A stretch of DNA of 64,000 nt from Gemmatimonadota bacterium (GCA_022820995.1 JAJEEM010000008.1:1-64000), one strand, 5' to 3'. Positions 1-7,226 are shown, counted from the stretch's first letter. Notes: a model not told the origin generated them from the sequence alone. Numbers and translations are program-made.

Positions 1-848
1 TCGACAGCGAAGACCCTCAGGTCTGGTGGCAGGCGCTGACACTGGATCGAGGCGAGGAGGGGGCCGCGAAGGCCGTTGCAGAGCTGATCATCTCCAAGGG
101 CGGGGCGCGCGTGGTGAGCTTGATCAAGGCCGAAGCCGCCGGTCGAGATGTCGTGGCGCGAGCGGATGACTCAAAGCTCGCGAGGCTGCTCTTCGACGAA
201 TCCCTGGAAGAATTCCTGCACGATCAGGAGACGCTGAAGTCGATTGTCTGCGAGTATTATGAGGAAACGCGAATGGTGATCGACGAGGAGGATGACGGAC
301 TGCCGGAACCGGAACCTGAATTCGACCCAGACGACGCCGACGAAGACGACGAGGATGTGGAGGATGGGCCCAGCATCTTCGATATGCTCTCCGGCAAGCC
401 GCGGCCGAGCGCGCAGGGGGGAGCCCAGTGGACCCTGGAGCGCGTCCAACACCCGCCCAAACAGTTCTTGGCCGTTCCTGATCGATGGCTCGAGAAGGAT
501 CTGGAGGATTTCCTGTGGTCTCAGTGGGAGTCCATCGACTTCGGCTTCGACCGTCCCATCTACCTCGTCGGGAAACAGAAGCGCCTGAGCGAAGGCACAA
601 GCGACCGGGTCGACCTGTTCGCGAGGGGAAGGTCCGGCGAGCACATCGCGATCGAATTGAAGATCGTCGAGGCACGACGTGGAGATTACACGCAGCTCAC
701 GTCCTACATGGGGAACCTCCAGTCGAGCGGGGTATCCGCGGACAAGGTGCGAGGCATCCTTATCGCACCCGAATTCTCTCAGAAGGTGCTCAACTCAGCG
801 GCGATCGAGCCCCGGATCACCCTCCTCCGGTTCAACAAGGGGTTGTAG
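1..848 (+). CDS. NucS-like PD-(D/E)XK nuclease domain protein (5' end outside window)
   Basis: The reading frame is open from base 3, so the true start lies upstream; about 281 codons are visible and a GTG at 111 is only an internal candidate. The middle is very acidic (Asp/Glu-rich, about residues 98-125 of the visible part) and looks like a flexible linker. The last ~110 residues resemble the C-terminal nuclease domain of NucS/DUF91 proteins: an amphipathic stretch with WLEKDLEDFLW, then DRVDLFAR followed by AIELKI, which gives the D...ExK pattern of the PD-(D/E)XK fold, then a QLTSYM helix. The family cleaves or binds DNA ends and mismatches; here the function is inferred from the fold motif only. 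The acidic N-terminal half is not recognised. It could be a defence or repair nuclease. Transcription converges on the lipoprotein gene at 986-1636. Confidence 0.7.
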   Translation, partial: DSEDPQVWWQALTLDRGEEGAAKAVAELIISKGGARVVSLIKAEAAGRDVVARADDSKLARLLFDESLEEFLHDQETLKSIVCEYYEETRMVIDEEDDGLPEPEPEFDPDDADEDDEDVEDGPSIFDMLSGKPRPSAQGGAQWTLERVQHPPKQFLAVPDRWLEKDLEDFLWSQWESIDFGFDRPIYLVGKQKRLSEGTSDRVDLFARGRSGEHIAIELKIVEARRGDYTQLTSYMGNLQSSGVSADKVRGILIAPEFSQKVLNSAAIEPRITLLRFNKGL

Positions 849-985
849 GATCGCAGACCCGGCCTGGCCTTCGGCCGATGCTCCGCCGCTTCGGTCTCGA
901 CGCACCGATTGCGATCCGCGAACACGCGTGTCGTGGGCTAGGGCAATCGTCGGCTGAAGGAGGTTGGTGTCTGCGTCTGCCCATG

Positions 986-1636
986 TCACCAAACGCGTAG
1001 CGCCCAACCGTTTGCCGTCGGATCCGAGAGCACGCGCGGCGAGTCCCTTAGAATCCATGCCGGGATTTCGGCGGCTTCTAACGACCATATTGGACCGTCG
1101 CACCGCACCCGATCCGACTCCGGGTTGTCCGACCAGCCGCACCCGTCGAGCGCATAGACCTCGAACCGTTGTACTTGGCGGACGCGCATGTAGGCCTGAA
1201 TCTCCTCACTTGTCTCCAACCGATCGAACTCCTCCTGCGACATTTCCGGTGGAGGCCAAACCTCCCAGAGCCGTACCGCCACGGCGTCAGGGAAACCGTT
1301 GGTTCGATGGACGTGAACGGCTGCGCGCATCAGCGCCTCGACTATGCGGGCGGGCTCCGTTTCGAGCGTCGTGACCTCGGCCGAAAGGCGTTCACGGCCA
1401 CCGTACGACACGGAGGAGACCTCGTGGACCTCATACTCGGCAGACCCGGCCGCCAAATCCTCGGGCGTGAGTACGGGCTCAGTCGCTCGTGACACGGTCG
1501 TTTCGCGGTCGGATGGAGGTTCGGCCCGCGCACGTTGCTCCTCCTCCCCGGAGGAAGTACAGGACGAGAGAACCGGGGTTACGCCCGTAATCGTCACCAC
1601 AACGACCACGAAGCCGAAACTTCTGCTGATCCGCAT
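986..1636 (-). CDS. Hypothetical lipoprotein
   Basis: A 216-residue protein with a short basic N-terminus, a valine-rich hydrophobic segment and a lipobox ending LSSC near residue 25, so it is predicted to be lipid-anchored outside the cytoplasmic membrane. After the Cys comes a charged linker, then a soluble region of about 150 residues with several Trp and a Cys pair (DGCGW, RVRCDGPIW) that could form a disulfide. AAGGAAC precedes a GTG-ATG pair (1639/1636); ATG at 1636 is taken as start. No family is recognised. Downstream on the same strand there is only the convergent nuclease gene. The reading frame, signal peptide and ribosome site make a real gene likely; its role is unknown. Confidence 0.65.
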   Translation of the reverse strand: MRISRSFGFVVVVVTITGVTPVLSSCTSSGEEEQRARAEPPSDRETTVSRATEPVLTPEDLAAGSAEYEVHEVSSVSYGGRERLSAEVTTLETEPARIVEALMRAAVHVHRTNGFPDAVAVRLWEVWPPPEMSQEEFDRLETSEEIQAYMRVRQVQRFEVYALDGCGWSDNPESDRVRCDGPIWSLEAAEIPAWILRDSPRVLSDPTANGWALRVW

Positions 1637-1799
1637 CACGCTGTTCCTTTCTCAAGGGCCGGAGTACCACCCGCCGAAGCTACGGGGCCGGCGCCGTAGG
1701 TGCGGATTCCGACACGTGCCGATCGCTTGAAGCGAGCGAGTAGCGATGCCGGAGAAGCTGCTGCAGCACCCCCTCTTCCCCTCTGGCGGAAGTCCCCGC

Positions 1800-1930
1800 A
1801 CCCCTCTGAATGATCGAAGAGCTTCCCGTTGCCCCCCCCCGGAGTCCGTCGCAAAGGTGGCGCACACCTCATCGCGTGGCCGCTGGACCGCTTCTTCCCC
1901 ATACTCCGCCACAGCTTCTACCGGTGGCGA
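1800..1930 (-). pseudogene. Remnant of a pseudopilin-like gene (paralogue of 6006-6506)
   Basis: Read on the minus strand, this stretch contains EVCATFATDSGG, nearly identical to EVCATFATDAGG in the intact gene at 6006-6506, and the DNA on both sides of it matches 6141-6206 closely. The copy has no start, and a C run of about 10 bases (around 1831-1840) shifts the frame right after the conserved motif. No ORF covers the expected protein. It is best read as a decayed gene fragment lying upstream of the M81 gene, and it is the main content of the 1640-1963 gap. Confidence 0.6.
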
Positions 1931-1963
1931 CAACGAGGGTGGCTACAGACGAGGGACCAGAGA

Positions 1964-3559
1964 ATGACAACGGAACGCGAAGGATCGAAACGGACCCCCG
2001 GATCGCCGCGTGGAGGGTCGCTGCCGGCCACCGCGGCGCTTGCCGCAACCCTCCTCGCCTGCGGTTCTCCCCCGGGGGACGACGTGGCCCCGCTCCGTTT
2101 CGCCGTCGCCAGCTACCAGCACGAGACCTGCACCTTCTGCCCCGGCGGCGACACCGAAGTCGATGACTGGCTTCGCTTCAGCGAGCCGGTTTCCGGGGAC
2201 GCGCTGCTCGGCGCCGGCGACTACATCGGCGGCTTCGTCCAGCGGGCCGGCGAGCTCGGGGACATCGAACTCGTGCCGCTCACCTCGCCGCTCGGCGTCT
2301 TCGGGGGCTCGTCGCGCAGCTGGAACACGCGGGAGACCTTCGAGCATTTCCTGGACGCCATGCTGGCCGAACTGGAGGCGCAGCTGCCGGTGGACGGGGT
2401 TTTTCTCGCGCTGCACGGGGCGATGGCCGTGCGGGACGTCCCCCGCCCCGAAGCCGAGATCGCCCGGCGGTTCCGGGAAATCGTCGGCCCGGACGTCCCC
2501 ATCGCCGCGACCTTCGACCTCCACGGCAACGAGGACGGCGAGTTCCTCGAGCACGCCGACTTCTCCTTCGTGACCAAGCGCTTCCCCCACTACGACTCGT
2601 ACATCCAGGGCGAACGCGCGGCCCGCGCCCTGCGGCTCGCCGCACGGGGCGAATACGAGCCCGTGACCGCCACCCGCAAACCAGGGATCATCACCGCCAC
2701 CGTGCTGCAGTGGACCGGCCAGTCTCCCGCGATGGACATCATGGAGCGCGCGCGGCGCTGGGAGTCGCGCGAGCACGACGCCTACGTGAGCGTCTTCTTC
2801 GGCTACCCCTGGTCGGACGTGCCCGACGTGGGCGCCACCATCCAGGTCATGACCAACGGCGACCAGGCGCTCGCGGACCGGATCGCCGACGACATGGACG
2901 ACTTCATGTGGCGCGTCCGCGAGGACTTCGCGCTCGGCAGCTTCCCCCGCCCCGCCGAGGCCGCCCGGACCGTCGCGGCCGCCATCTCACGCGGCGAGAC
3001 CCCCGTCGCGGTCGGCGACTACAGCGACCGCCCCGGCGACGCCACGCACGTCTTGAGCGCCTTCGAGGCGGCGGGCATCGGCAGGGTCCTCTACGGCACG
3101 ATCACCTCCCCCGCCACTCTCGACGCCCTCGCGGCGGCCGACGCCCGGGCCGGCGACCCCTTCGACGACGAGATCGGCGGCTTCACCCCCTCCGGCGGCT
3201 CCCCCCATCGCGTCACCGGCACGGTGGAGTACTTCGGCGAAGGCTTCGGCTACGACCGCATCGCCGCCGTCTCCTTCGGCGACGGCAATGTCGTCTTCCT
3301 CACCCCCGCCTACGAACAGGTCCTCTACCCGGACGCGTTCCGCTTCGGGACCATCGACCCGGCCGACTACGATGTCTTCGTCGTCAAGTCACGGATCCAC
3401 TTCCGCCGCGGCTTCGACGAAACCGGCTACGCGCCCACCGTTCTGGTCGTGGAGGCGCCCGGGCCCTTCGTGGGCACCGTCTTCCTCGACGCGCTGCCCT
3501 ACGAGCACGTGGACCTCGGCGGCCTCTACCCGTTCGGAGTGCCCGCGAACCGGCGGTAA
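1964..3559 (+). CDS. M81 (MlrC/microcystinase C-like) metallopeptidase, lipoprotein
   Basis: A 531-residue protein. The start ATG at 1964 follows GAGGGA and gives a signal peptide with lipobox LLAC, so the enzyme is probably exported and lipid-anchored. After it comes the M81 domain (about residues 45-330): FAVASYQHETCTF near the N-terminus, then DGVFLALHGAM and FDLHGN, the histidine-containing motifs of the family that bind zinc, and a C-terminal MlrC domain (about 340-530) with VVKSRIHFRRGF and VVEAPGP. MlrC enzymes hydrolyse linear peptide degradation products such as linearised microcystin, but most homologues act on unknown substrates. The upstream in-frame extension to 1829 lacks a signal peptide and is not favoured. 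It stands alone, not in an operon. Confidence 0.88.
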   Translation: MTTEREGSKRTPGSPRGGSLPATAALAATLLACGSPPGDDVAPLRFAVASYQHETCTFCPGGDTEVDDWLRFSEPVSGDALLGAGDYIGGFVQRAGELGDIELVPLTSPLGVFGGSSRSWNTRETFEHFLDAMLAELEAQLPVDGVFLALHGAMAVRDVPRPEAEIARRFREIVGPDVPIAATFDLHGNEDGEFLEHADFSFVTKRFPHYDSYIQGERAARALRLAARGEYEPVTATRKPGIITATVLQWTGQSPAMDIMERARRWESREHDAYVSVFFGYPWSDVPDVGATIQVMTNGDQALADRIADDMDDFMWRVREDFALGSFPRPAEAARTVAAAISRGETPVAVGDYSDRPGDATHVLSAFEAAGIGRVLYGTITSPATLDALAAADARAGDPFDDEIGGFTPSGGSPHRVTGTVEYFGEGFGYDRIAAVSFGDGNVVFLTPAYEQVLYPDAFRFGTIDPADYDVFVVKSRIHFRRGFDETGYAPTVLVVEAPGPFVGTVFLDALPYEHVDLGGLYPFGVPANRR

Positions 3560-3693
3560 GGACCGGGCTCCGCCGGATGGGTTGCCACGTCGTTGGCATT
3601 GATCCCGACCACGCCCAGCCCGCGAGCCTTGGTACGGCAGCGGTCGGGTTTGCGTCGAGACGGGGGCTGGATACCTTGCGGTAGGGAGGGAAA

Positions 3694-3799
3694 CGGCGGG
3701 GACGGGATTCGGACCCGCGAGACGCTTTGGCGCCTTCAAGAGAAGACAGCGCCTACCGGATCCTCAATCCGGTGCAATCAACCGCCCTGCCACCCCGCC
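3694..3799 (-). tRNA. Class II tRNA-like element, anticodon GAG (Leu), atypical or decayed
   Basis: On the minus strand a 7-bp acceptor (GGCGGGG/CCCCGCC), a 3-bp D stem (GCA/TGC), a perfect 5-bp anticodon stem (CCGGA/TCCGG) with loop TTGAGGA (anticodon GAG, Leu), and a T stem (GCGGG/CCCGT) can all be folded. CCA is not encoded. Oddities: total length is 106 nt because the variable region is about 37 nt (a 7-bp stem AGGCGCT/AGCGTCT plus an inner CTTC/GAAG hairpin); the T loop reads TCCGAAT instead of TTCGAAT; the D loop has G where A14 is nearly invariant; and the discriminator is G. The D loop GGGCGGTTGAT and G73 look more like serine than leucine tRNAs. It may be a tRNA pseudogene. Confidence 0.5.
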
Positions 3800-3803
3800 C
3801 TGC

Positions 3804-3861
3804 AAACGAAAATCGCCCTGCAACCGCGACGTGGGTCCGGGTTGCAAGGCGATTCGTTTTT
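3804..3861 (+). terminator. Long hairpin followed by T5
   Basis: Arms 3804-3824 and 3841-3859 pair over about 18 positions with one mismatch and a two-base bulge, separated by a 16-base loop, and TTTTT follows at 3857-3861. In the plus direction this is a canonical intrinsic terminator, though it sits 245 bp after the M81 gene with the minus-strand tRNA-like element between. In the minus direction it separates the membrane protein gene at 3958 from the tRNA-like element, so it may terminate both ways. Confidence 0.6.
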
Positions 3862-3957
3862 CCCGCCTCCACGATACCTCGCCGAGGGGTGCGCTTCAAC
3901 CTTCCCGACGGACTCGCAGGGACGCATTCGTCCCCGCGCACAACCGCGCTTGGCAGG

Positions 3958-4647
3958 CTACGTTGGATGCCGTGTGAGGACCGACCGGGACCGGTGGCCG
4001 ACCGCTTCCGCGAGCATGATCCACTGCAGAATCGTCGCTGCGATCGCCACCTTGGTCCACCCGTCGTACGCCTCTCCCATCGCGAAGAAGAGCGTCGCGA
4101 CGGGGAGCATTGCGATCGCCACGGCGAGTTTCTTCCAGCCGATCTGAAGCCACCCGGAGGGGGGCCCGTCGTACGGCCTTCGCATTTCCGCCACGCACCA
4201 GACCACCGCCAAGCCGGTGGAGACCAGGAAGGGAACCGCAAGTACGGCGAGCGAGACGTCGAAACCCCACGCGGCGCCCATGAACCGGGCCTCGGGGCCG
4301 AATCGCATGGCGGACAGGACGAGGCCGAGCGTGACGGTGACGTGGAGCGTCAACAGCATCCCGTGGAAGAGACCCCGGAGTCGCTGTCGGCCGTGTAGAT
4401 AGAAGAGCAGCAGGCCATACACCGCGGCCCCGGGAATGAAGACGAACTCCATGGAGAACCCGGAGCCGGCCATGCCGAAGATCTGCCAGTTCGACACCTC
4501 CGGCTTGAGCAGGGCCCGCATGGTCGGTGTCCATGTGAAGGTCAGAAAGATCATGGTCCACGCCATGATCCACCCGGACAGCCGCTGGGCCCACATCGAG
4601 CCTGCATGCGCGGGATGGGGGCGGGTCGGATCCGCGGACGCCGTCAT
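3958..4647 (-). CDS. Integral membrane protein in PadR operon
   Basis: A 229-residue protein with about six hydrophobic segments, beginning with a short soluble tail and WAQRLSGWIMAWTMIFLTF. No catalytic motif is seen and no family is recognised. Its ATG overlaps the stop of the PadR gene as ATGA, so the two are translationally coupled. In other PadR operons the regulator commonly controls the adjacent membrane protein or transporter; this is inferred here from the overlap. The upstream in-frame extension to 4785 lies inside padR and is rejected. An intrinsic-terminator-like hairpin lies about 100 bp downstream. Confidence 0.7.
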   Translation of the reverse strand: MTASADPTRPHPAHAGSMWAQRLSGWIMAWTMIFLTFTWTPTMRALLKPEVSNWQIFGMAGSGFSMEFVFIPGAAVYGLLLFYLHGRQRLRGLFHGMLLTLHVTVTLGLVLSAMRFGPEARFMGAAWGFDVSLAVLAVPFLVSTGLAVVWCVAEMRRPYDGPPSGWLQIGWKKLAVAIAMLPVATLFFAMGEAYDGWTKVAIAATILQWIMLAEAVGHRSRSVLTRHPT

Positions 4648-5240
4648 GCGTCCGCCATCCGTACGCCCGAGCGGGGCGCCCGATCGGACGGATCGGGCTC
4701 TCTCTCCTCCAGCAGCTCCAGGAGCTCGGAGCAGCAGCGAACCCTCGCGTCGAGCGCGGTGATCCCCATCCGGAGAGCGGCCCAATCGAAGAAGCCCGCA
4801 TCGTTGAGCTCGACCGGTTCGCGTCCGCGCAGTAGCGCGGCTTCGATTCCGGCCAGGGTCCCCAGCCGCCCTCGGAACCAGTGTCGGAGTTGGACGAGGA
4901 AATCGACACCGACGCGGGGATCGTCGAGGAGGCCGATGCCGCTGAGCTGGGCGATGTAGGCCAGGCGCTCACGCCCGAGCACGGGCCCGGACCTGACCCA
5001 CTCCCGCATCCGCTCCGTGCCTCTGGCGGTCCGTGCATAGACGCGCCTGTCCGGCCCCTTCGCCGACGCTTCGAGCTTCGACTCGAGCAGCCCGCGCTCG
5101 TCCATCCGATTGAGCGTCGAGTAGATCTGCGAAGGTGTGGCGTGCCAGAACGTGATCGCCCCGGCCTCGAACTCGCTCTTGAGATCGTAGCCCGTAGTCG
5201 GCTCATCCAACAGCATCAGTAGCACGTTGTCCAGGCTCAT
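4644..5240 (-). CDS. PadR family transcriptional regulator
   Basis: A 198-residue protein. Residues 1-80 form the PadR winged helix: VLLMLLDEPTTGYDLKSEF, then FWHATPSQIYSTLNRMDERG, the recognition region; residues 90-180 match the helical C-terminal dimerisation domain (Vir_act_alpha_C type). GGAGGCGCC directly precedes the ATG. The family represses small operons and releases DNA on binding phenolic or other small ligands. It is the first gene of a two-gene operon with the membrane protein at 3958-4647. A 13-bp inverted repeat at 5297-5328, some 57 bp upstream, is the likely autoregulatory operator. Confidence 0.85.
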   Translation of the reverse strand: MSLDNVLLMLLDEPTTGYDLKSEFEAGAITFWHATPSQIYSTLNRMDERGLLESKLEASAKGPDRRVYARTARGTERMREWVRSGPVLGRERLAYIAQLSGIGLLDDPRVGVDFLVQLRHWFRGRLGTLAGIEAALLRGREPVELNDAGFFDWAALRMGITALDARVRCCSELLELLEEREPDPSDRAPRSGVRMADA

Positions 5241-5296
5241 GGCGCCTCCGGGAGGAGCGTTCAGTCACCGCTGGCCGAACTCGATCCACGAGCCTC

Positions 5297-5328
5297 GGTC
5301 CACTAATCCATAACAGGACTAGTGGACC
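5297..5328. promoter_or_regulatory. Inverted repeat, probable PadR operator
   Basis: Arms 5297-5309 and 5316-5328 (GGTCCACTAATCC / GGACTAGTGGACC) match at 12 of 13 positions around a 6-bp spacer. It lies upstream of padR and matches the size of dyads bound by dimeric winged-helix repressors. The assignment to PadR is positional inference. Confidence 0.55.
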
Positions 5329-5454
5329 GTTGCAAGCTCCCCGGGATCGAGAGCCCGGCCCGGCCAGCGGCGCTCGCCCCTCCAGCAACGCGTTGAAATT
5401 GGCTTGAGAGCGAAGAGCAGACTGCAGCATGTGCCGTGAGGGCGAGGTGAAACG

Positions 5455-5486
5455 TTGACATCGAATTTATGTAGGAACATTAATTC
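5455..5486 (+). promoter_or_regulatory. brnTA promoter -35 box and operator dyad
   Basis: TTGACA at 5455-5460 is a consensus -35 box. Downstream, 5463-5472 (GAATTTATGT) and 5477-5486 (ACATTAATTC) form a 9/10 inverted repeat around AGGA; a -10 element (such as CATTAA at 5478) would fall inside the right arm, and the brnT ATG follows immediately at 5487. BrnA antitoxins are known to autorepress; this dyad is the natural site. Confidence 0.6.
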
Positions 5487-5756
5487 ATGCGGATCGAGTT
5501 CGACGAAGCGAAACGCGCGGATACGATCAGGACCCGAGGCTTGGACATGGCGCGGGCGGCGGACATGTTCTCCGGCGCGACGCTGACCATCGACGATGAT
5601 CGGCGGGACTACGGTGAGGCTCGCTTCATCACGATCGGGTTTCTGGACGACGCGATGGTAGTGCTCGTCTGGACGCCCCGTGGCAATGCGCTCCGCGTCA
5701 TCAGTATGAGGAAGGCCAATGAACGAGAACGACGGCTCTACGGGCCGAGATTTTGA
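5487..5756 (+). CDS. brnT: BrnT family toxin
   Basis: An 89-residue protein of the usual BrnT length. It starts MRIEFDEAKR and has the conserved RDYGEARFITIGFLDD and RVISMRKANERERRLY regions; BrnT has a RelE-like fold and acts as a ribonuclease that blocks translation. The final Arg/Lys-rich helix is where the family's catalytic basic residues lie. It overlaps brnA by 38 bp, the standard arrangement of a toxin-first type II module. An operator dyad ends at the base before the start codon, so transcription is probably autorepressed by the BrnT-BrnA complex. Confidence 0.9.
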   Translation: MRIEFDEAKRADTIRTRGLDMARAADMFSGATLTIDDDRRDYGEARFITIGFLDDAMVVLVWTPRGNALRVISMRKANERERRLYGPRF

Positions 5757-5976
5757 TCCCGACACGGCACCCGACCTCTCGAAGGACGGCTGGCCGGAGA
5801 AGTTCGCCAAGGCGCCCGTGCGCCGGGGCCGTCCCCCCAAAGCCCGGCCGAAGGTGTCCACCACCATCCGGCTGTCCCCGGAGGTGATCGATCACTTCCG
5901 GGCCGGAGGCCGCGGCTGGCAAACCCGGATCGACGCGGCCCTGCGCGACTGGATCGAACAGCACGACGTCGCGTAA
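5719..5976 (+). CDS. brnA: BrnA family antitoxin
   Basis: An 85-residue antitoxin: an N-terminal toxin-neutralising part (DGWPEKFAKAPVRRGRPP) followed by a ribbon-helix-helix DNA-binding domain (STTIRLSPEVIDHFRAGGRG, then GWQTRIDAALRDWI). BrnA wraps the BrnT toxin and dimerises to bind the operator. It overlaps the end of brnT by 38 bp. A second, truncated copy of this gene lies at 25167-25376 and lacks the ribbon-helix-helix half, which identifies this copy as the intact one. Confidence 0.9.
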   Translation: MNENDGSTGRDFDPDTAPDLSKDGWPEKFAKAPVRRGRPPKARPKVSTTIRLSPEVIDHFRAGGRGWQTRIDAALRDWIEQHDVA

Positions 5977-6005
5977 GCCAGCCGGCCGAGAGCCCGGCCG
6001 CCGCC

Positions 6006-6506
6006 TCAGCGCACGCGCATCTGGAAGCAGTGCCGTCCCGCGCCGTGCGCCCACAGGTCCCGAAACGCGACGTGCGCGGCCACCGGATCGTCCAGGCGGG
6101 CCGCAATGGGCGAGCCCGGGCCGTGGCAGCCCTGACAGCTCCTCTGAACGATCGAAGAGCTTCCCGTCGTCCCCCCGGCGTCCGTCGCGAAGGTGGCGCA
6201 CACCTCGTAGCGGCCGTCGTCGAGCGCCCGGTACTCGTACACCTCCGAGCTGGTGGGATCGCGGGTGCTGATGCTCAGGCCGGGCTCGGCCGCCAGGTCG
6301 TCCAGAGAGGCCGGAAGCCGCCCGTGTCGAGTCCAGTAGAGATCGGCGGCCGCCGTGATTTCGTGCAGGTCGGCGAGTCGCCGGTCGTCGACCCGGCGCT
6401 CGCGCTCCTGCGAGGGAGATCCCAGGAAACCGATCCCGAGCGCCACCGCCGCGGCCACGGCGGCTCCCGAGACTCCCAGCACGATGGATCGCGTCGCGCG
6501 CTTCAT
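6006..6506 (-). CDS. Membrane-anchored pseudopilin-like protein, DUF5671 partner, with CxxCH motif
   Basis: A 166-residue protein with an N-terminal membrane anchor (about residues 7-28) and an external domain with the pattern DLHEITAAADLYWTRHGRLP...SLDDL, which recalls type II secretion pseudopilins, then YEYRALDDGRYEVCATF. GGAGGTGGCGGA precedes the ATG, which overlaps the stop of the DUF5671 gene (ATGA), so the two are coupled; I recall this pairing in other bacteria. Near the end SCQGCHGPG gives a CxxCH motif of the kind that binds haem c, followed by RHCFQM; whether haem is bound is unknown. A decayed fragment of a paralogue lies at 1800-1930. Exact function unknown. Confidence 0.7.
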   Translation of the reverse strand: MKRATRSIVLGVSGAAVAAAVALGIGFLGSPSQERERRVDDRRLADLHEITAAADLYWTRHGRLPASLDDLAAEPGLSISTRDPTSSEVYEYRALDDGRYEVCATFATDAGGTTGSSSIVQRSCQGCHGPGSPIAARLDDPVAAHVAFRDLWAHGAGRHCFQMRVR

Positions 6507-7147
6507 TCCGCCACCTCCTCCCTGCGCACGTCGCGGAGGAAGTACCCGAAGAGCGAGCCGGTGATCGTGCCGACGACGAGGACCTTCAGGGCGAACCGGA
6601 CCGTGAGTTCGCCGCCCAGGAGGTTGTAGACGATGCTCGTGACGACGCCGATGAGCGTGGCCGCGCCCACGAAGAGGGTCAGGTACGTGAGCGACTGCCG
6701 AACCCGCGAGAGCCGCCGGCCCGGGTCTTTCCGGACCGCGCGATCGTTCGTCCAGAAGACGAAGGCGAAGACGGGAAACGTCGCGACGAGGAAGGAGATC
6801 GCCCACCGGATCTCCTCCCGCGCCATCGCCAGCGCGGTCGCGGGGGCCAGGGAAGGATCGGGAAACGCCTGGTGGATGAACGCGAACAGGAGGCTCCCGA
6901 AGCTGATCGCGCTGCCGTACAGCGTGCCGAAGAGAACGAGGTAGACGAAGGCCTCGCGAGCGGACAGGTACGGGGCGGGACGCGGGACGGGAATCGGAAA
7001 CGCGACGTCGGCGAATCCGTCGAGGGCGCGTCGAACCTGGTCCCGCGGCCAGCCCGCCTCGAGAAGCACCCCCTTGAGCTCATCGCGGGGCAGGCTTCGC
7101 TCCAGGCCCGCCTTCAGGAATCCGGTGATCTCCTCGTTGCCGGCCAT
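6503..7147 (-). CDS. DUF5671 domain membrane protein
   Basis: A 214-residue protein. Residues 1-45 form a soluble helical module (FLKAGLERSLPRDELKGVLL ... WPRDQVRRALDGF) like the short DNA- or protein-binding domain often fused to DUF5671. Then come about four membrane segments including AREAFVYLVLFGTLYGSAIS and an Arg-rich loop. The start ATG follows AAGGAGGGAAG. It is coupled to the downstream CxxCH gene by ATGA, and diverges from the TetR gene with two operators between, so TetR probably controls it. The biochemical role of DUF5671 proteins is not known to me. Confidence 0.75.
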   Translation of the reverse strand: MAGNEEITGFLKAGLERSLPRDELKGVLLEAGWPRDQVRRALDGFADVAFPIPVPRPAPYLSAREAFVYLVLFGTLYGSAISFGSLLFAFIHQAFPDPSLAPATALAMAREEIRWAISFLVATFPVFAFVFWTNDRAVRKDPGRRLSRVRQSLTYLTLFVGAATLIGVVTSIVYNLLGGELTVRFALKVLVVGTITGSLFGYFLRDVRREEVAE

Positions 7148-7184
7148 CTTCCCTTCCCTCCTTCGAGTGGTTCGATCCGAGCTT

Positions 7185-7226
7185 GTTGACGCCGTCAACT
7201 TAGTGCGCGACGTTGACGGTGTCAAC
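7185..7226. promoter_or_regulatory. Twin TetR operators
   Basis: Two near-identical dyads, GTTGAC-GCC-GTCAAC at 7185-7199 and GTTGAC-GGT-GTCAAC at 7212-7226, each with perfect 6-bp arms, lie 27 bp apart centre to centre in the divergent promoter region between the DUF5671 gene and tetR. Position, symmetry and repetition all point to cooperative binding by the adjacent TetR. Confidence 0.75.

Noticed and set aside
124-675. Long Arg-rich frames opposite the NucS-like gene
   Set aside because: Composition typical of the antisense frame of GC-rich coding DNA; no start site or family similarity.
3593-4147. Plus-strand frame over the tRNA-like element
   Set aside because: Runs through the tRNA-like structure and terminator hairpin and antisense to the membrane protein; no ribosome site or family.
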